Under the pieces are notes generated by a model, which was not told the DNA's origin, ran no database searches, and worked only from the letters and a program-made list of their open reading frames with translations. This document shows positions 1-9,072 of a stretch of DNA of 64,000 nucleotides, piece after piece. Location: positions 124,809 to 188,808 of the forward strand of contig NZ_CM002299.1 in NCBI RefSeq assembly GCF_000153125.2, given 5' to 3'. This stretch comes from Congregibacter litoralis KT71 (GTDB lineage Bacteria; Pseudomonadota; Gammaproteobacteria; Pseudomonadales; Halieaceae). The translations under genes and the position numbers were made by a program. The number at the start of each line of letters is the position of its first letter. The stretch's first letter is position 1.

Positions 1-88
1 AGCGTCTCCCAAAAGCCCCTGGCGCGCCAACCGAGATGAACAAACCACAAGTCACATACTTTTTTAAGAAGTCATCAGGAGCAGTACT

Positions 89-1480
89 ATGAGCACCGTA
101 ACCAAGTTAAACACTACCCCCGACTATCGCGTCGCCGACATCAGTCTTGCAGACTGGGGCCGTCGCGAACTGGAGATCGCCGAAGGCGAGATGCCGGCGC
201 TTATGGCGCTCCGTGAGCAGTACGGCGATTCCAAGCCCCTTGCCGGCGCGAAGATCCTTGGCTGTATCCACATGACCATCCAGACCGGTGTCCTCATCGA
301 AACCCTGACGCATCTCGGTGCGGAAGTGCGCTGGTCATCCTGCAACATCTTCTCTACCCAGGACCACGCAGCAGCAGCGATTGCGGCGTCCGGCGTACCG
401 GTCTTTGCCTGGAAAGGTGAGACGGAAGAGGAATACGAGTGGTGCATCGAGCAAACCATCCTCAAGGATGGCCAGCCCTGGGATGCCAACATGGTTCTGG
501 ATGATGGCGGCGACCTCACGGCTATCCTCCACGACAAGTACCCCGAGATGCTGGACACCATCCACGGCATTACCGAAGAGACCACCACCGGTGTTCACCG
601 TCTCTACGAAATGCTCGAAGCCGGCACCCTCAAGGTACCTGCGGTCAACGTGAACGACTCCGTGACCAAGTCCAAGAACGACAACAAGTACGGCTGCCGT
701 CACAGTCTTAACGATGCCATCAAGCGCGCCACGGACCACCTGCTCTCCGGTAAGCGTGCCCTGGTCATCGGCTATGGCGATGTGGGTAAAGGATCTGCCC
801 AGTCCCTCCGTCAGGAAGGTATGATCGTTCGCGTCACCGAAGTCGACCCCATCTGCGCCATGCAGGCCTGCATGGATGGCTACGAGGTGGTATCGCCCTA
901 CATCGATGGTATCGATGACGGCAGCGACGAGTGCATCGATCGCGAACTGCTCCAGAAAACGGACCTGCTGGTAACAACCACCGGTAACTACAACGTTTGC
1001 AACGCCCGTATGCTCGGCGCCCTCAAGAGCGCAGCACTGGTCTGCAACATCGGTCACTTCGACAATGAAATCGACACGGCCTACATGCGTCGTGAGTGGC
1101 AGTGGGAAGAGATCAAGCCGCAGGTACACAAGGTCTATCGTGACCAGGCGACGAACGACCACCTGATTCTCCTGGCGGAAGGTCGCCTGGTGAACCTGGG
1201 TAATGCCACGGGCCACCCCTCGCGCATCATGGACGGCTCCTTTGCCAACCAGGTGCTGGCACAGATCTACCTGTTCGAGCGTCGCTTCGCAGACCTGGAA
1301 GCCAACATGAAGGAATCGGCTGTGAAGGTCGAAGTACTGCCCAAGAAGCTGGACGAAGAGGTCGCCGCGCACATGGTGGCAGGCTTCGGCGGCGTAATCA
1401 CCAGGCTCACGAAGGAGCAGGCTGACTACATTCACGTATCCGTTGATGGCCCGTTCAAAGGTCAGGACTACAAGTACTGA
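89..1480 (+). CDS. ahcY: adenosylhomocysteinase
   Basis: Hydrolyses S-adenosylhomocysteine to adenosine and homocysteine in the cytoplasm, relieving product inhibition of methyltransferases. The 463 residues match the family's usual length. Visible are the substrate-site stretch around residues 190-205 (NDSVTK then NDNKYG), the NAD-binding loop GYGDVGKG near residues 228-235, and a C-terminal Lys-Tyr. AGGAG at 77-81 sits 7 bases before the ATG. metF follows 7 bases after the stop, so the two genes of the methyl cycle are probably co-transcribed. The 88 bases upstream that lie in the window are too few to judge whether an S-adenosylhomocysteine riboswitch precedes it. Confidence 0.98.
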   Translation: MSTVTKLNTTPDYRVADISLADWGRRELEIAEGEMPALMALREQYGDSKPLAGAKILGCIHMTIQTGVLIETLTHLGAEVRWSSCNIFSTQDHAAAAIAASGVPVFAWKGETEEEYEWCIEQTILKDGQPWDANMVLDDGGDLTAILHDKYPEMLDTIHGITEETTTGVHRLYEMLEAGTLKVPAVNVNDSVTKSKNDNKYGCRHSLNDAIKRATDHLLSGKRALVIGYGDVGKGSAQSLRQEGMIVRVTEVDPICAMQACMDGYEVVSPYIDGIDDGSDECIDRELLQKTDLLVTTTGNYNVCNARMLGALKSAALVCNIGHFDNEIDTAYMRREWQWEEIKPQVHKVYRDQATNDHLILLAEGRLVNLGNATGHPSRIMDGSFANQVLAQIYLFERRFADLEANMKESAVKVEVLPKKLDEEVAAHMVAGFGGVITRLTKEQADYIHVSVDGPFKGQDYKY

Positions 1481-1487
1481 GGCAAGC

Positions 1488-2324
1488 ATGAGCAAGTCTG
1501 CAGCAATCAGCTTTGAGTACTTCCCTGCTAAAACCGATGCGGGACGGGAAAAGCTGCTCAACGTTACGACCCCGGAGTTACAGGCCGTGGGTCCCGAGTT
1601 CTACTCGGTGACCTATGGTGCCGGGGGCTCTACCCGGGACAACACCCGGGGCATCGTCGAAGGGCTTAACGCCCAGGGTCTGGACGTCGCGCCGCACCTG
1701 AGCTTTGGGCTCGATGACGAGGCAACGATTGCAGCGCTGTTACAGGATTACAAAGCGGCGGGTATTAAACGACTCGTGGCTTTGCGGGGTGATTTGCCAT
1801 CGGGCGCCGGCGGCGGCGCTCGATTGGTCTATGCCAATGAGCTGGTGGCATTTATCCGCGAACACACGGGCAATCATTTTCATATCGAAGTGGCAGCCTA
1901 CCCGGAGATTCATCCCCAGGCGGAAAGCTACGAATCCGATATTCACTATCTCAAGGGCAAGTTTGATGCGGGCGCGGACAGCGCTATTACCCAGTACTTC
2001 TACAATGTAGAGGCGTACTTCTACTTTTTGGATCGCTGTGCAGCCATCGGCATCGACAAGCCTATCTACGCGGGCATCATGCCCATTACCAATTACGCCA
2101 ACCTTGCGCGGTTTTCCAAAAACTGTGGCGCGGAAATTCCCCGGTGGATCAGCAAACGCCTGGAGGGCTTCGCCGATGATCAGGAGAGCATTCGCGCCTT
2201 TGGCATCGATGTCGTTACGCAGCTTTGCCAGACGCTGCTGGAGAGCGACGCGCCGGGTATTCACTTTTACACCATGAATCAGGCGCAACCGACTCTGCAG
2301 ATCTGCAGAAACCTCGGACTATAA
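1488..2324 (+). CDS. metF: methylenetetrahydrofolate reductase
   Basis: FAD enzyme that reduces 5,10-methylene-THF to 5-methyl-THF, the methyl donor for remaking methionine from the homocysteine that AhcY releases. The reading frame opens upstream inside ahcY, but the ATG at 1488 is preferred: GAGG overlaps the ahcY stop just before it, and translation begins with the family's N-terminal SFEYFPAK at residues 8-15. At 278 aa it is slightly shorter than E. coli MetF (296). The GDLPSG loop (near residue 103) and ALRGD context typical of the TIM-barrel active site are present. It forms a pair with ahcY. Confidence 0.97.
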   Translation: MSKSAAISFEYFPAKTDAGREKLLNVTTPELQAVGPEFYSVTYGAGGSTRDNTRGIVEGLNAQGLDVAPHLSFGLDDEATIAALLQDYKAAGIKRLVALRGDLPSGAGGGARLVYANELVAFIREHTGNHFHIEVAAYPEIHPQAESYESDIHYLKGKFDAGADSAITQYFYNVEAYFYFLDRCAAIGIDKPIYAGIMPITNYANLARFSKNCGAEIPRWISKRLEGFADDQESIRAFGIDVVTQLCQTLLESDAPGIHFYTMNQAQPTLQICRNLGL

Positions 2325-2333
2325 GCGGACGCC

Positions 2334-3071
2334 ATGCTGCGTCCGCGCTTTTTCACCGCGCAAACCCTGAGCGAGGGCAGTACCCTCACGCTGGAAAAAG
2401 AGCCCTCACGGCATATTGCAAAGGCCCTGCGCATGCGCGCGGGAGACTCCCTCTGCCTGTTTGACGGCAGCGGCATTGAAGCCCACGGGGAGATCAGCGA
2501 TCTCGATAAATCCCAGGTGTCGGTCATTGTTAAAAGCATCCAGCAGCCAACCCGCGAGTCGCCGCTAGACACGGTATTGATCATCGCCCTGTCCCGGGGT
2601 GACCGCATGGATACCGTGGTACAAAAAGCCACGGAGCTCGGTGTCACCGAGATCTGGCCCATGATCAGCGAGCGCACGGGGGTGCGTCTGGACGAGACAC
2701 GTCTGGCCAGGAAACGACAGCATTGGGAACGCATCGCCATCAGCGCCTGTGAGCAGTGCGGCCGCAACCGGCTCCCCACGGTGGAAACACCGACCTCCTT
2801 CGAAGAAACCCTCCAACGGGCAGCAAAGGGGGACGATAGTCTTCGCCTTATCCTCCACACGAGCGCCCATCCCAGCCCTCTACCGACCCACTGCAAGTCC
2901 CTCACGCTCCTCGTGGGACCCGAGGGAGGCTTTAGTGACGAAGAGGTCACTGCTGCCCTTGATCAGGGCTTTTGCGCCCTGCAAATGGGGCCGCGCATCC
3001 TGCGTACAGAGACGGCACCCCTCGTAGGACTGGCCCTGGCACAGGCGCGTTGGGGCGATATAAGCCTGTGA
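2334..3071 (+). CDS. rsmE: 16S rRNA (uracil1498-N3)-methyltransferase
   Basis: SPOUT-class methyltransferase that modifies U1498 of 16S rRNA in assembled 30S subunits. It is 245 aa, the normal length. The N-terminal PUA-like part (1-70) contains SRHIAKALRMRAGD. The C-terminal knot carries LLVGPEGGFSDEE near residues 191-203 and a final MGPRILRTETAP, both hallmarks of RsmE. It starts 10 bases after metF, so it may be read from the same transcript, but the Shine-Dalgarno is weak. Confidence 0.96.
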   Translation: MLRPRFFTAQTLSEGSTLTLEKEPSRHIAKALRMRAGDSLCLFDGSGIEAHGEISDLDKSQVSVIVKSIQQPTRESPLDTVLIIALSRGDRMDTVVQKATELGVTEIWPMISERTGVRLDETRLARKRQHWERIAISACEQCGRNRLPTVETPTSFEETLQRAAKGDDSLRLILHTSAHPSPLPTHCKSLTLLVGPEGGFSDEEVTAALDQGFCALQMGPRILRTETAPLVGLALAQARWGDISL

Positions 3072-3074
3072 TGC

Positions 3075-3103
3075 TTGCGACCATGGGTGGCTTCTCGTAG
3101 ATT
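3075..3103 (+). promoter_or_regulatory. candidate sigma70 promoter for gshB
   Basis: TTGCGA (3075-3080) and TAGATT (3098-3103) are separated by exactly 17 bases, each matching 4 of 6 consensus positions, in the only gap (58 bases) between rsmE and gshB. This is a pattern match only. Confidence 0.35.
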
Positions 3104-3129
3104 GAGTTTTTAACTATCGAGACAACGGC

Positions 3130-4086
3130 ATGAGCATCAAACTAGGCGTGGTGATGGATCCCATCTCCGCGATCAGCTACAAGAAAGACAGCACCATGGC
3201 CATGCTCTGGGCGGCCGCCGATCGCGGCTGGTCCCTCTACTATATGGAGCCCGGCGATCTCTCCCTGGACCAGGGCGCACCCCTGGGCCGCATGGCCGAG
3301 CTTCAGGTGTTCAAAGACCCTGATCACTGGTTCGAGCTCGGCGAGGCAAGCCATCGCTCTCTCGCGGACCTGGACGTGATTCTTATGCGCAAGGATCCGC
3401 CCTTCGACAACGAGTATGTCTACGCCACCTATATCCTCGAAGCCGCGGAGCGTCTTGGCACGCTCATCGTCAATCGCTGCCAGTCCCTTCGTGACTGCAA
3501 CGAAAAGGTGTTTGCCACGCAGTTTCCCGATTGCTGTCCACCGGTTCTCGTCAGCGGCGATACCGCGCAGCTCAAGGCCTTTCATCAAACTCATGGTGAT
3601 GTGATCTTCAAACCGCTGGACGGCATGGGCGGCACGTCGATCTTCCGCGTCAGGGAGGATGACCCCAACCTCAACGTCATTCTCGAAACGCTCACGGAAC
3701 TCAACACTCAGACCATCATGGCCCAGCGCTACCTCCCGGAAATCAAGGACGGCGACAAGCGGATCCTCATGATTGAAGGGGAGCCCATCCCCTATGGTCT
3801 TGCCCGTCTGCCCATCAAGGGGGAGACCCGGGGCAATCTCGCTGCCGGCGGGTCGGGTCGTGCGCAGCCGTTGTCCGAGCGGGATCTGTGGATCGCGGCC
3901 CAGGTGGGTCCGTCCCTGGTGGAAAGAGGACTTATTTTTGTAGGGCTTGATGTCATCGGTGATTACCTCACGGAAATCAACGTCACCAGCCCCACCTGTA
4001 TCCGGGAGATCGATGCGGCCTATGACACGGACATCGCCGGCAAGCTGATGAACGCCATCGAAAAACGCCTGGCAAGCCGCGGCTGA
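3130..4086 (+). CDS. gshB: glutathione synthetase
   Basis: ATP-grasp ligase joining gamma-glutamylcysteine to glycine, the second step of glutathione synthesis. It is 318 aa, the usual length. It starts MSIKLGVVMDPI as proteobacterial GshB does, with RKDPPFD near residue 82, the glycine-rich ATP loop PLDGMGGTSIFR near residues 159-170 and the metal/ATP site EINVTSPTC near residue 281. It is followed 3 bases later by a TonB-like gene, yqgE and ruvX, the same order as in Pseudomonas. Confidence 0.98.
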   Translation: MSIKLGVVMDPISAISYKKDSTMAMLWAAADRGWSLYYMEPGDLSLDQGAPLGRMAELQVFKDPDHWFELGEASHRSLADLDVILMRKDPPFDNEYVYATYILEAAERLGTLIVNRCQSLRDCNEKVFATQFPDCCPPVLVSGDTAQLKAFHQTHGDVIFKPLDGMGGTSIFRVREDDPNLNVILETLTELNTQTIMAQRYLPEIKDGDKRILMIEGEPIPYGLARLPIKGETRGNLAAGGSGRAQPLSERDLWIAAQVGPSLVERGLIFVGLDVIGDYLTEINVTSPTCIREIDAAYDTDIAGKLMNAIEKRLASRG

Positions 4087-4089
4087 GGA

Positions 4090-4941
4090 ATGACCACAGC
4101 GGTAGCCGATGGCAACGACCGACTCATGCTGGCAGTGCTCATTGCCAGCACGCTGCATGTGCTGCTGATCTTTGGCGTGAGCTTCGATGTCTGGCGCGGC
4201 CAGAAAGCGCGCCATCAGGTAGAGGTCACCCTGGTGCAAACCCCCGGCCGGCGGCCCGTGACGGCCGACCATATTGCCCAGGCAGACCAGACGGGGAGCG
4301 GTTCCGAAGCCCTGAGAGATCGCGCCTCGGGCGCAAAAAGCGCCTTACCGCAGCCCATTGCCCAGAGCGCTCAGCGCCAGACCACGGCTAATGCGGGACG
4401 CGAGAGACTCGCGGCTCCGGCAGTGACGTCCACCAACGGAGAACGCAAGGTCGTCGATCGCAGGGGTGAACAGCAAAACCTGGAGGATCTGCCCGAGGCC
4501 GAGAGAGAACTCGCCCGCCTTCAGCAGAAGCTCGCGCAGCTCCAGGCAGACCTCAATGTCCAGCGTCAGCAGTATTCCAACCAGCCCCGGGTGAGACGTC
4601 TTACCGCCGTCTCCGCCAGTGCAGCCGTGGACGCCGCCTATCTCGCAGACTGGCGCTCCCGGGTAGAGAGTGTCGGCAATCAGTATTATCCGGAAGCATC
4701 CCTGCGCTACGGCATTTACGGGAGCCTTGAAATGCTGGTCACCGTGCGCAAGGACGGCAGTCTTGAAGACATCGATATTTTGCGGTCGTCGGGCTATGCG
4801 GTACTGGACGAAGCCGCCATGCGCATCGTGCGTCTCGCTGCCCCCTACTCGCCCTTTCCCGATGAGTTGCGTGCCACGACAGACAAGCTGGAAATCGTGC
4901 GCATATGGCAATTCGAGCAGAACCCGCTAAGCTCAAATTAG
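4090..4941 (+). CDS. energy transducer TonB-like protein
   Basis: 283 aa. There is one N-terminal membrane anchor (about residues 11-31), a long polar linker, a predicted coiled coil near 136-170 rich in Leu/Gln/Arg, and a C-terminal TonB domain (about 190-283) with the TonB-family core (YPEASLRYGIYGSLEM, later VLDEAAMRIVRLAAPYSPFP). The family couples the proton-motive force (through ExbBD) to outer-membrane processes. The locus matches P. aeruginosa tonB3, which lies beside gshB and is needed for twitching; pilU and pilT lie only 1.1 kb away here. A twitching role is inference from that synteny. No exbBD is in the window. Confidence 0.88.
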   Translation: MTTAVADGNDRLMLAVLIASTLHVLLIFGVSFDVWRGQKARHQVEVTLVQTPGRRPVTADHIAQADQTGSGSEALRDRASGAKSALPQPIAQSAQRQTTANAGRERLAAPAVTSTNGERKVVDRRGEQQNLEDLPEAERELARLQQKLAQLQADLNVQRQQYSNQPRVRRLTAVSASAAVDAAYLADWRSRVESVGNQYYPEASLRYGIYGSLEMLVTVRKDGSLEDIDILRSSGYAVLDEAAMRIVRLAAPYSPFPDELRATTDKLEIVRIWQFEQNPLSSN

Positions 4942-5006
4942 AGTGATTTTCCTTCAAATCATCCGGCAAGAGACGCAAGCGCAAAGGCATCGCAGGAGGC
5001 AAAAGC

Positions 5007-5576
5007 TTGAAGATATCGAGCAGTGACAGCCTTCGGGACCATTTCCTCCTGGCGATGCCGGGTCTGGACTCGGGGCTTTTCAGCGGCAGCATCACCTATA
5101 TCTGTGAGCATGGCGAGGCCGGCGCCATGGGTATCGTGATCAACCAGCCCCTGGATCTGTCCCTCGGCGAAATCTTTGATCACCTGGAGATCGACTGCGC
5201 GCCCCGCTTTCAGGACCAGGTGGTGCTCGCCGGGGGTCCCGTGCAAATCGATCACGGTTTTGTGCTCCACCCCCGGGGCGAGCAGACCTGGGACTCATCC
5301 CTGCGGGTGACGCCCGAGGTACAGCTCACAACCTCCCGGGACGTACTGAGTGCCATCGCTGCCGGCGAGGGGCCAAAAGACTATGCGGTGGCACTCGGCT
5401 ATGCGGGGTGGTCCGCGGGACAGCTGGAAGAAGAAATTGCCAACAATAGCTGGCTTACCCTGCCCGCGGATAAGCGCATCATTTTTCATACGGCTATCGA
5501 AGATCGCGTTGCGGCGGCCGCCGCAGCCCTGGGCATCGATATGAATCTTATGAGTGCAGAGGCGGGCCACGCCTGA
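5007..5576 (+). CDS. yqgE: YqgE/AlgH family protein (DUF179)
   Basis: 189 aa. It begins at a TTG, with a perfect AGGAGG at 4994-4999 placed 7 bases upstream, which decides the start. It has the family's N-terminal LRDHFLLAMPGL, the block AMGIVINQPL near residue 47 and GYAGWSAGQLEEEI near residue 131. The biochemical function is unknown; the family was linked to alginate regulation in Pseudomonas as AlgH. The stop codon overlaps the inferred start of ruvX. Confidence 0.95.
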   Translation: MKISSSDSLRDHFLLAMPGLDSGLFSGSITYICEHGEAGAMGIVINQPLDLSLGEIFDHLEIDCAPRFQDQVVLAGGPVQIDHGFVLHPRGEQTWDSSLRVTPEVQLTTSRDVLSAIAAGEGPKDYAVALGYAGWSAGQLEEEIANNSWLTLPADKRIIFHTAIEDRVAAAAAALGIDMNLMSAEAGHA

Positions 5577-6001
5577 ACGCAAGCAACGCTCCCCGCCGGA
5601 TTCTCGCCTTTGACTACGGACTGCGCCAGATTGGCGTGGCCGTGGGCAATTCAGCGCTGGGAACGACGCAACCCCTGGCGATTCTCAGGGCCCGCGACGG
5701 TCAGCCCGACTGGACGCAGGTTGCGGCGCTGTGCAAGGAGTGGGAACCGGATCTGCTGCTCATCGGGGATCCCCTGAACATGGATGGCACGGTGAGCGAT
5801 TTTGCCCAGCGTGCGCGAAAATTCGCCCGCCGTCTGGAAGGGCGCCTGGGCATCGCCGTTGAAATGGTCGACGAACGCCTGAGCAGTTTTGAAGTCAAGC
5901 AGCAGCAGAGAGAAGCAGGGCACTCCGGTGATTATCACGAGAGCCCCGTGGATGACCTGGCGGCGGAATTGATCCTGAAGGACTGGCTACGCCAGCGCTG
6001 A
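5573..6001 (+). CDS. ruvX: Holliday junction resolvase-like protein RuvX/YqgF
   Basis: RNase H-fold protein of the YqgF family, proposed Holliday-junction resolvase and pre-16S rRNA nuclease. The conserved RILAFDYGLRQIGVAVG lies before the first ATG/GTG/TTG-type start (GTG 5636), which would remove the catalytic Asp. The frame is open only from 5474, and between there and the motif it has no ATG, GTG or TTG. The only plausible start is CTG at 5573, overlapping the yqgE stop as CTGA. That gives 142 aa, a normal length. LIGDPLNMDG and VDERLSSFEV, the other family motifs, are intact. The start is inferred. Confidence 0.9.
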   Translation: MNASNAPRRILAFDYGLRQIGVAVGNSALGTTQPLAILRARDGQPDWTQVAALCKEWEPDLLLIGDPLNMDGTVSDFAQRARKFARRLEGRLGIAVEMVDERLSSFEVKQQQREAGHSGDYHESPVDDLAAELILKDWLRQR

Positions 6002-6002
6002 T

Positions 6003-7112
6003 TCAGCGATCTACCTGCAGGTTTACAGTGTTGGCATGACTGCTCTGGCGCTTGTCGAACATCTTGATGCCCAGACGGACCTCGTTTGCCGAGTCCGCAC
6101 AGCGGATCGCCTCTTCGGCGGTCACTTCGCCATCACAGTACTTGGCAAGCAGGGACTGATCCAGAGTCTGCATACCCTGCTCCGTGGACTTGGCCATGAC
6201 CTCCTTGATGAGATGTATCTGACCGTTACGGATGTGATCGGAGATCAGGGGCGAATTGAGCAGCACCTCCATGACCGGCACCCGCCCGTCACCGGTGGCG
6301 GTGGGGAGTAACTGCTGCGCGATCATGGCATTGAGGTTGAGCGAGAGATCCATGAGCACCTGGTTATGACGCGCCACGGGGAAAAAACTCAAAATGCGAT
6401 CGATGGCCTGGTTGGCGTTGTTGGCGTGCAGGGTGCACAGACAGAGGTGCCCGGTTTCCGCGAAGGTCAGAGCCTGGGCCATGGTTTCCGCTGAACGAAC
6501 CTCGCCGATCAAAATAACGTCCGGCGCCTGACGCAGGGCATTCTGCAAACCCGCTTCGAATGTGTCCGTGTCGATACCCACTTCCCGCTGGGTGACCAGA
6601 CAGCCGGCGTGATCGTGGACGAATTCAATGGGGTCCTCAATGGACAGAATGTGCCCCCGGCTATTGCGGTTGCGATGACCCACCATGGCCGCCAGGGACG
6701 TGGACTTACCCGTACCGGTGCCCCCGACAAAGATCACCAGGCCCCGCTTGGCCATGGCAAGCTCCGAAACAATCGGTGGAAGACCTAACTCCGCAATCTT
6801 GGGAATTTCGTCCTTGATACGTCGCAGCACCAGCCCATGCTGCCCCCGCTGCACAAACGCGCTGGCACGGAATCGCCCGTATTTGTCCGAGTGCACGGCA
6901 TAGTTGCACTCCTGATGGCGGAGAAACTCCTGCTGCTGGGCAGGCGACATGGTTTCCAGAACGATGGCGCGGGTCTGATCTTCCGTCAATCCGTCTTTAC
7001 CAATGGACCGGATTTCGCCGTCCACCTTGATGGAGGGTGCAGCCCGTGCGGTGATAAAGCCATCCGATGCCCCAGCTTCCACCATCCTGGCCAACAGCTC
7101 GTCAATTTGCAT
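6003..7112 (-). CDS. pilU: type IV pilus retraction ATPase PilU
   Basis: PilT paralogue that assists pilus retraction at the inner-membrane base. It has Walker A GGTGTGKS, the Walker B region ILIGEVRSAETM, and the His box HLCLCTLHANNANQA characteristic of PilU. The ATG at 7112 was chosen because MQIDELLARMVEAG aligns with the family N-terminus and GGAG lies 8-11 bases upstream; an ATG at 7145 would add 11 unaligned residues. That gives 369 aa. It is downstream of pilT on the same strand (51 bases apart) and converges on ruvX with one base between. Confidence 0.96.
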   Translation of the reverse strand: MQIDELLARMVEAGASDGFITARAAPSIKVDGEIRSIGKDGLTEDQTRAIVLETMSPAQQQEFLRHQECNYAVHSDKYGRFRASAFVQRGQHGLVLRRIKDEIPKIAELGLPPIVSELAMAKRGLVIFVGGTGTGKSTSLAAMVGHRNRNSRGHILSIEDPIEFVHDHAGCLVTQREVGIDTDTFEAGLQNALRQAPDVILIGEVRSAETMAQALTFAETGHLCLCTLHANNANQAIDRILSFFPVARHNQVLMDLSLNLNAMIAQQLLPTATGDGRVPVMEVLLNSPLISDHIRNGQIHLIKEVMAKSTEQGMQTLDQSLLAKYCDGEVTAEEAIRCADSANEVRLGIKMFDKRQSSHANTVNLQVDR

Positions 7113-7163
7113 CAGCTCCACTCCCCGGTCATTAGTATCAGGCACTCATTAACGCACGATGAT

Positions 7164-8198
7164 TCAGAAGTTCTCCGGCATGCGCGCTTTCTCCCGCGCA
7201 ACGTCGCGGGAAATCACCCGCTTGTCCACCAGCTCCTTCAGACACTGATCCATGGTCTGCATACCCACGGCCTGACCGGTCTGAATGGCAGAGTACATCT
7301 GCGCAACCTTGTCCTCGCGAATGAGATTTCGAATCGCCGAGGTAGCACGCATGATTTCGTGGGCGGCCACACGCCCGCCGGCGGTACGCTTCATCAATGT
7401 CTGGGAGACCACCGCCTGAAGAGATTCCGAGAGCATGGAGCGGACCATGGATTTCTCTGCCGCGGGGAACACGTCGATGACGCGGTCGATGGTCTTGGCC
7501 GCGGAGGTCGTGTGCAGGGTGCCAAATACCAGGTGTCCCGTTTCCGCTGCGGTGAGGGCAAGACGAATGGTTTCCAGGTCCCGCATTTCGCCCACGAGAA
7601 TGATGTCGGGGTCTTCCCGCAGGGCACTGCGCAGGGCCTCGGCAAAACCCAGGGTGTCCCGATGCACTTCCCGCTGGTTAACCAGACACTTGCGGCTCTC
7701 GTGGACAAATTCGATCGGATCCTCAATGGTGAGGATGTGCTCGTACTTGTGATCGTTGATGAAGTCGATCATCGCAGCAAGGGTCGTTGACTTGCCGGAA
7801 CCCGTCGGACCCGTCACCAGAACCAGTCCCCGGGGCATCATGCTGATATCCCGAAACACCTGCCCCATGCCCAGGTCCTCCATACTGAGCACCTTGGAGG
7901 GAATAGTCCGGAACACACCGCCTGCGCCGCGGTTCTGGTTAAAGGCATTCACCCGGAAACGCGCTACACCGGGAACCTCGAAGGAAAAGTCCGTTTCCAG
8001 AAACTCCTCAAAGTCCTTGCGCTGCTTGTCGTTCATGATGTCGTAGATGAGGTCGTGCACCTGCTTGTGCTCCAGGGGCGGCAGGTTGATGCGTCGCACA
8101 TCGCCGTCGACACGAATCATGGGAGGCAATCCCGCGGAGAGGTGTAAATCAGAAGCACCCTGTTTGGCGCTGAACGCCAGCAGTTCGGTAATATCCAT
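7164..8198 (-). CDS. pilT: type IV pilus retraction ATPase PilT
   Basis: Hexameric ATPase that depolymerises pilin and powers twitching. From the ATG at 8198 it is 344 aa, identical in length to P. aeruginosa PilT and strongly similar along its length (starts MDITELLAFSAKQGASDLHL). Walker A is GPTGSGKSTT, Walker B region ILVGEMRDLETI, His box HLVFGTLHTTSAAKT, and the PilT-specific AIRNLIRE is present. An in-frame ATG at 8213 is probably not used. It is divergent from yggS. Confidence 0.98.
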   Translation of the reverse strand: MDITELLAFSAKQGASDLHLSAGLPPMIRVDGDVRRINLPPLEHKQVHDLIYDIMNDKQRKDFEEFLETDFSFEVPGVARFRVNAFNQNRGAGGVFRTIPSKVLSMEDLGMGQVFRDISMMPRGLVLVTGPTGSGKSTTLAAMIDFINDHKYEHILTIEDPIEFVHESRKCLVNQREVHRDTLGFAEALRSALREDPDIILVGEMRDLETIRLALTAAETGHLVFGTLHTTSAAKTIDRVIDVFPAAEKSMVRSMLSESLQAVVSQTLMKRTAGGRVAAHEIMRATSAIRNLIREDKVAQMYSAIQTGQAVGMQTMDQCLKELVDKRVISRDVAREKARMPENF

Positions 8199-8222
8199 AA
8201 GCCGCCCGTACACTCCCCTTTA

Positions 8223-8265
8223 GACCCGGTGAAAGGTGATCTTTTAAAAGTTGACCCAGTGAAAG
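8223..8265. repeat. direct repeat between pilT and yggS
   Basis: Two copies of GACCCRGTGAAAG (8223-8235 and 8253-8265, one mismatch) start 30 bases apart, close to three helical turns, in the 119-base divergent gap. The spacing fits a same-face protein-binding site, but no known motif is recognised. Confidence 0.5.
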
Positions 8266-8317
8266 CCAGGCAGACAGCACTAGTGTCGCTGCAGCTCAGC
8301 TCCGCTACCATAGCGGT

Positions 8318-9007
8318 ATGGACAACGATCTTATTGCCGCCAATATAGCAAAGGTACTCCAACAGGTAAGTAGTGCGCAGGAAAAATACCAGCGCCCGCC
8401 TGACAGCGTCCGGGTCATGGCGGTCAGCAAAACCCAGTCCGCCGAGGCCGTGAGAGACGCGGCGGCCGCCGGCCTGACAGATTTTGGTGAAAATTATCTC
8501 CAGGAAGCATTGGAGAAAATCAAGAGCTGCGCGGATCTCGCACTGACCTGGCACTTCATCGGCCCCATTCAGTCCAACAAGACGCGAGCCATCGCCGAGC
8601 ATTTTGACTGGGTACACAGCGTCGATCGGGAAAAAATCCTGCGCCGACTCAGCGAGCAGCGGGACCCTTCTATGGCACCCCTGAACCTGTGTATCCAGGT
8701 CAACGTGTCAGGAGAGGACAGCAAGTCCGGCATCACCCCCCGGCAGTTGGCGCCGATTCTGGCCCTGGCCACGCAATTGCCAAATATTCGCCTGAGAGGC
8801 CTCATGGCCATCCCCGCACCCGCTGAGGATTTTGGGGCACAGAAGGCAGCCTGTGACAGCCTGGCATCATTGTTTGAGGACGCCCGGAAAGAGCACCCGA
8901 CCCTGGACACCCTGTCCATAGGTATGTCGGCGGATCTGGAAGCGGCAGTGGCCGCCGGGAGCACCATGGTGCGCATCGGTACGGCGATCTTCGGTGCCCG
9001 GCGGTGA
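8318..9007 (+). CDS. yggS: pyridoxal phosphate homeostasis protein (YggS/PROSC family)
   Basis: 229 aa, the usual length for this fold-type III PLP-binding protein, which buffers PLP and affects amino-acid pools rather than catalysing a known reaction. VMAVSKTQS near residue 32 carries the PLP lysine; FGENYLQEA, WHFIGPIQSNK and the C-terminal SIGMSADLEAAVAAGSTMVRIGTAIFG regions (phosphate site) are present. It is the first gene of a plus-strand run with proC and yggT, the classic order. Confidence 0.97.
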   Translation: MDNDLIAANIAKVLQQVSSAQEKYQRPPDSVRVMAVSKTQSAEAVRDAAAAGLTDFGENYLQEALEKIKSCADLALTWHFIGPIQSNKTRAIAEHFDWVHSVDREKILRRLSEQRDPSMAPLNLCIQVNVSGEDSKSGITPRQLAPILALATQLPNIRLRGLMAIPAPAEDFGAQKAACDSLASLFEDARKEHPTLDTLSIGMSADLEAAVAAGSTMVRIGTAIFGARR

Positions 9008-9072
9008 TGAAGTACCCGGGGGCCAGGATGTATACTGTCGCGCCTTAATTCACAGCTAATCAAGGCATTTCC

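Noticed and set aside
1..88. Possible S-adenosylhomocysteine riboswitch before ahcY
   Set aside because: Only 88 bases are available and I could not align the conserved riboswitch core; the upstream part is outside the window.
335..1561. Long minus-strand frame opposite ahcY
   Set aside because: It is the antisense shadow of a highly biased gene; its translation resembles no family and the plus strand is clearly AhcY.
3142..4272. Long minus-strand frame opposite gshB
   Set aside because: Shadow of gshB and tonB with no coherent domain; composition reflects third-position G+C.
6837..7790. Plus-strand frame across pilU and pilT
   Set aside because: Antisense to two well-supported genes, His/Gly-rich and without homology.
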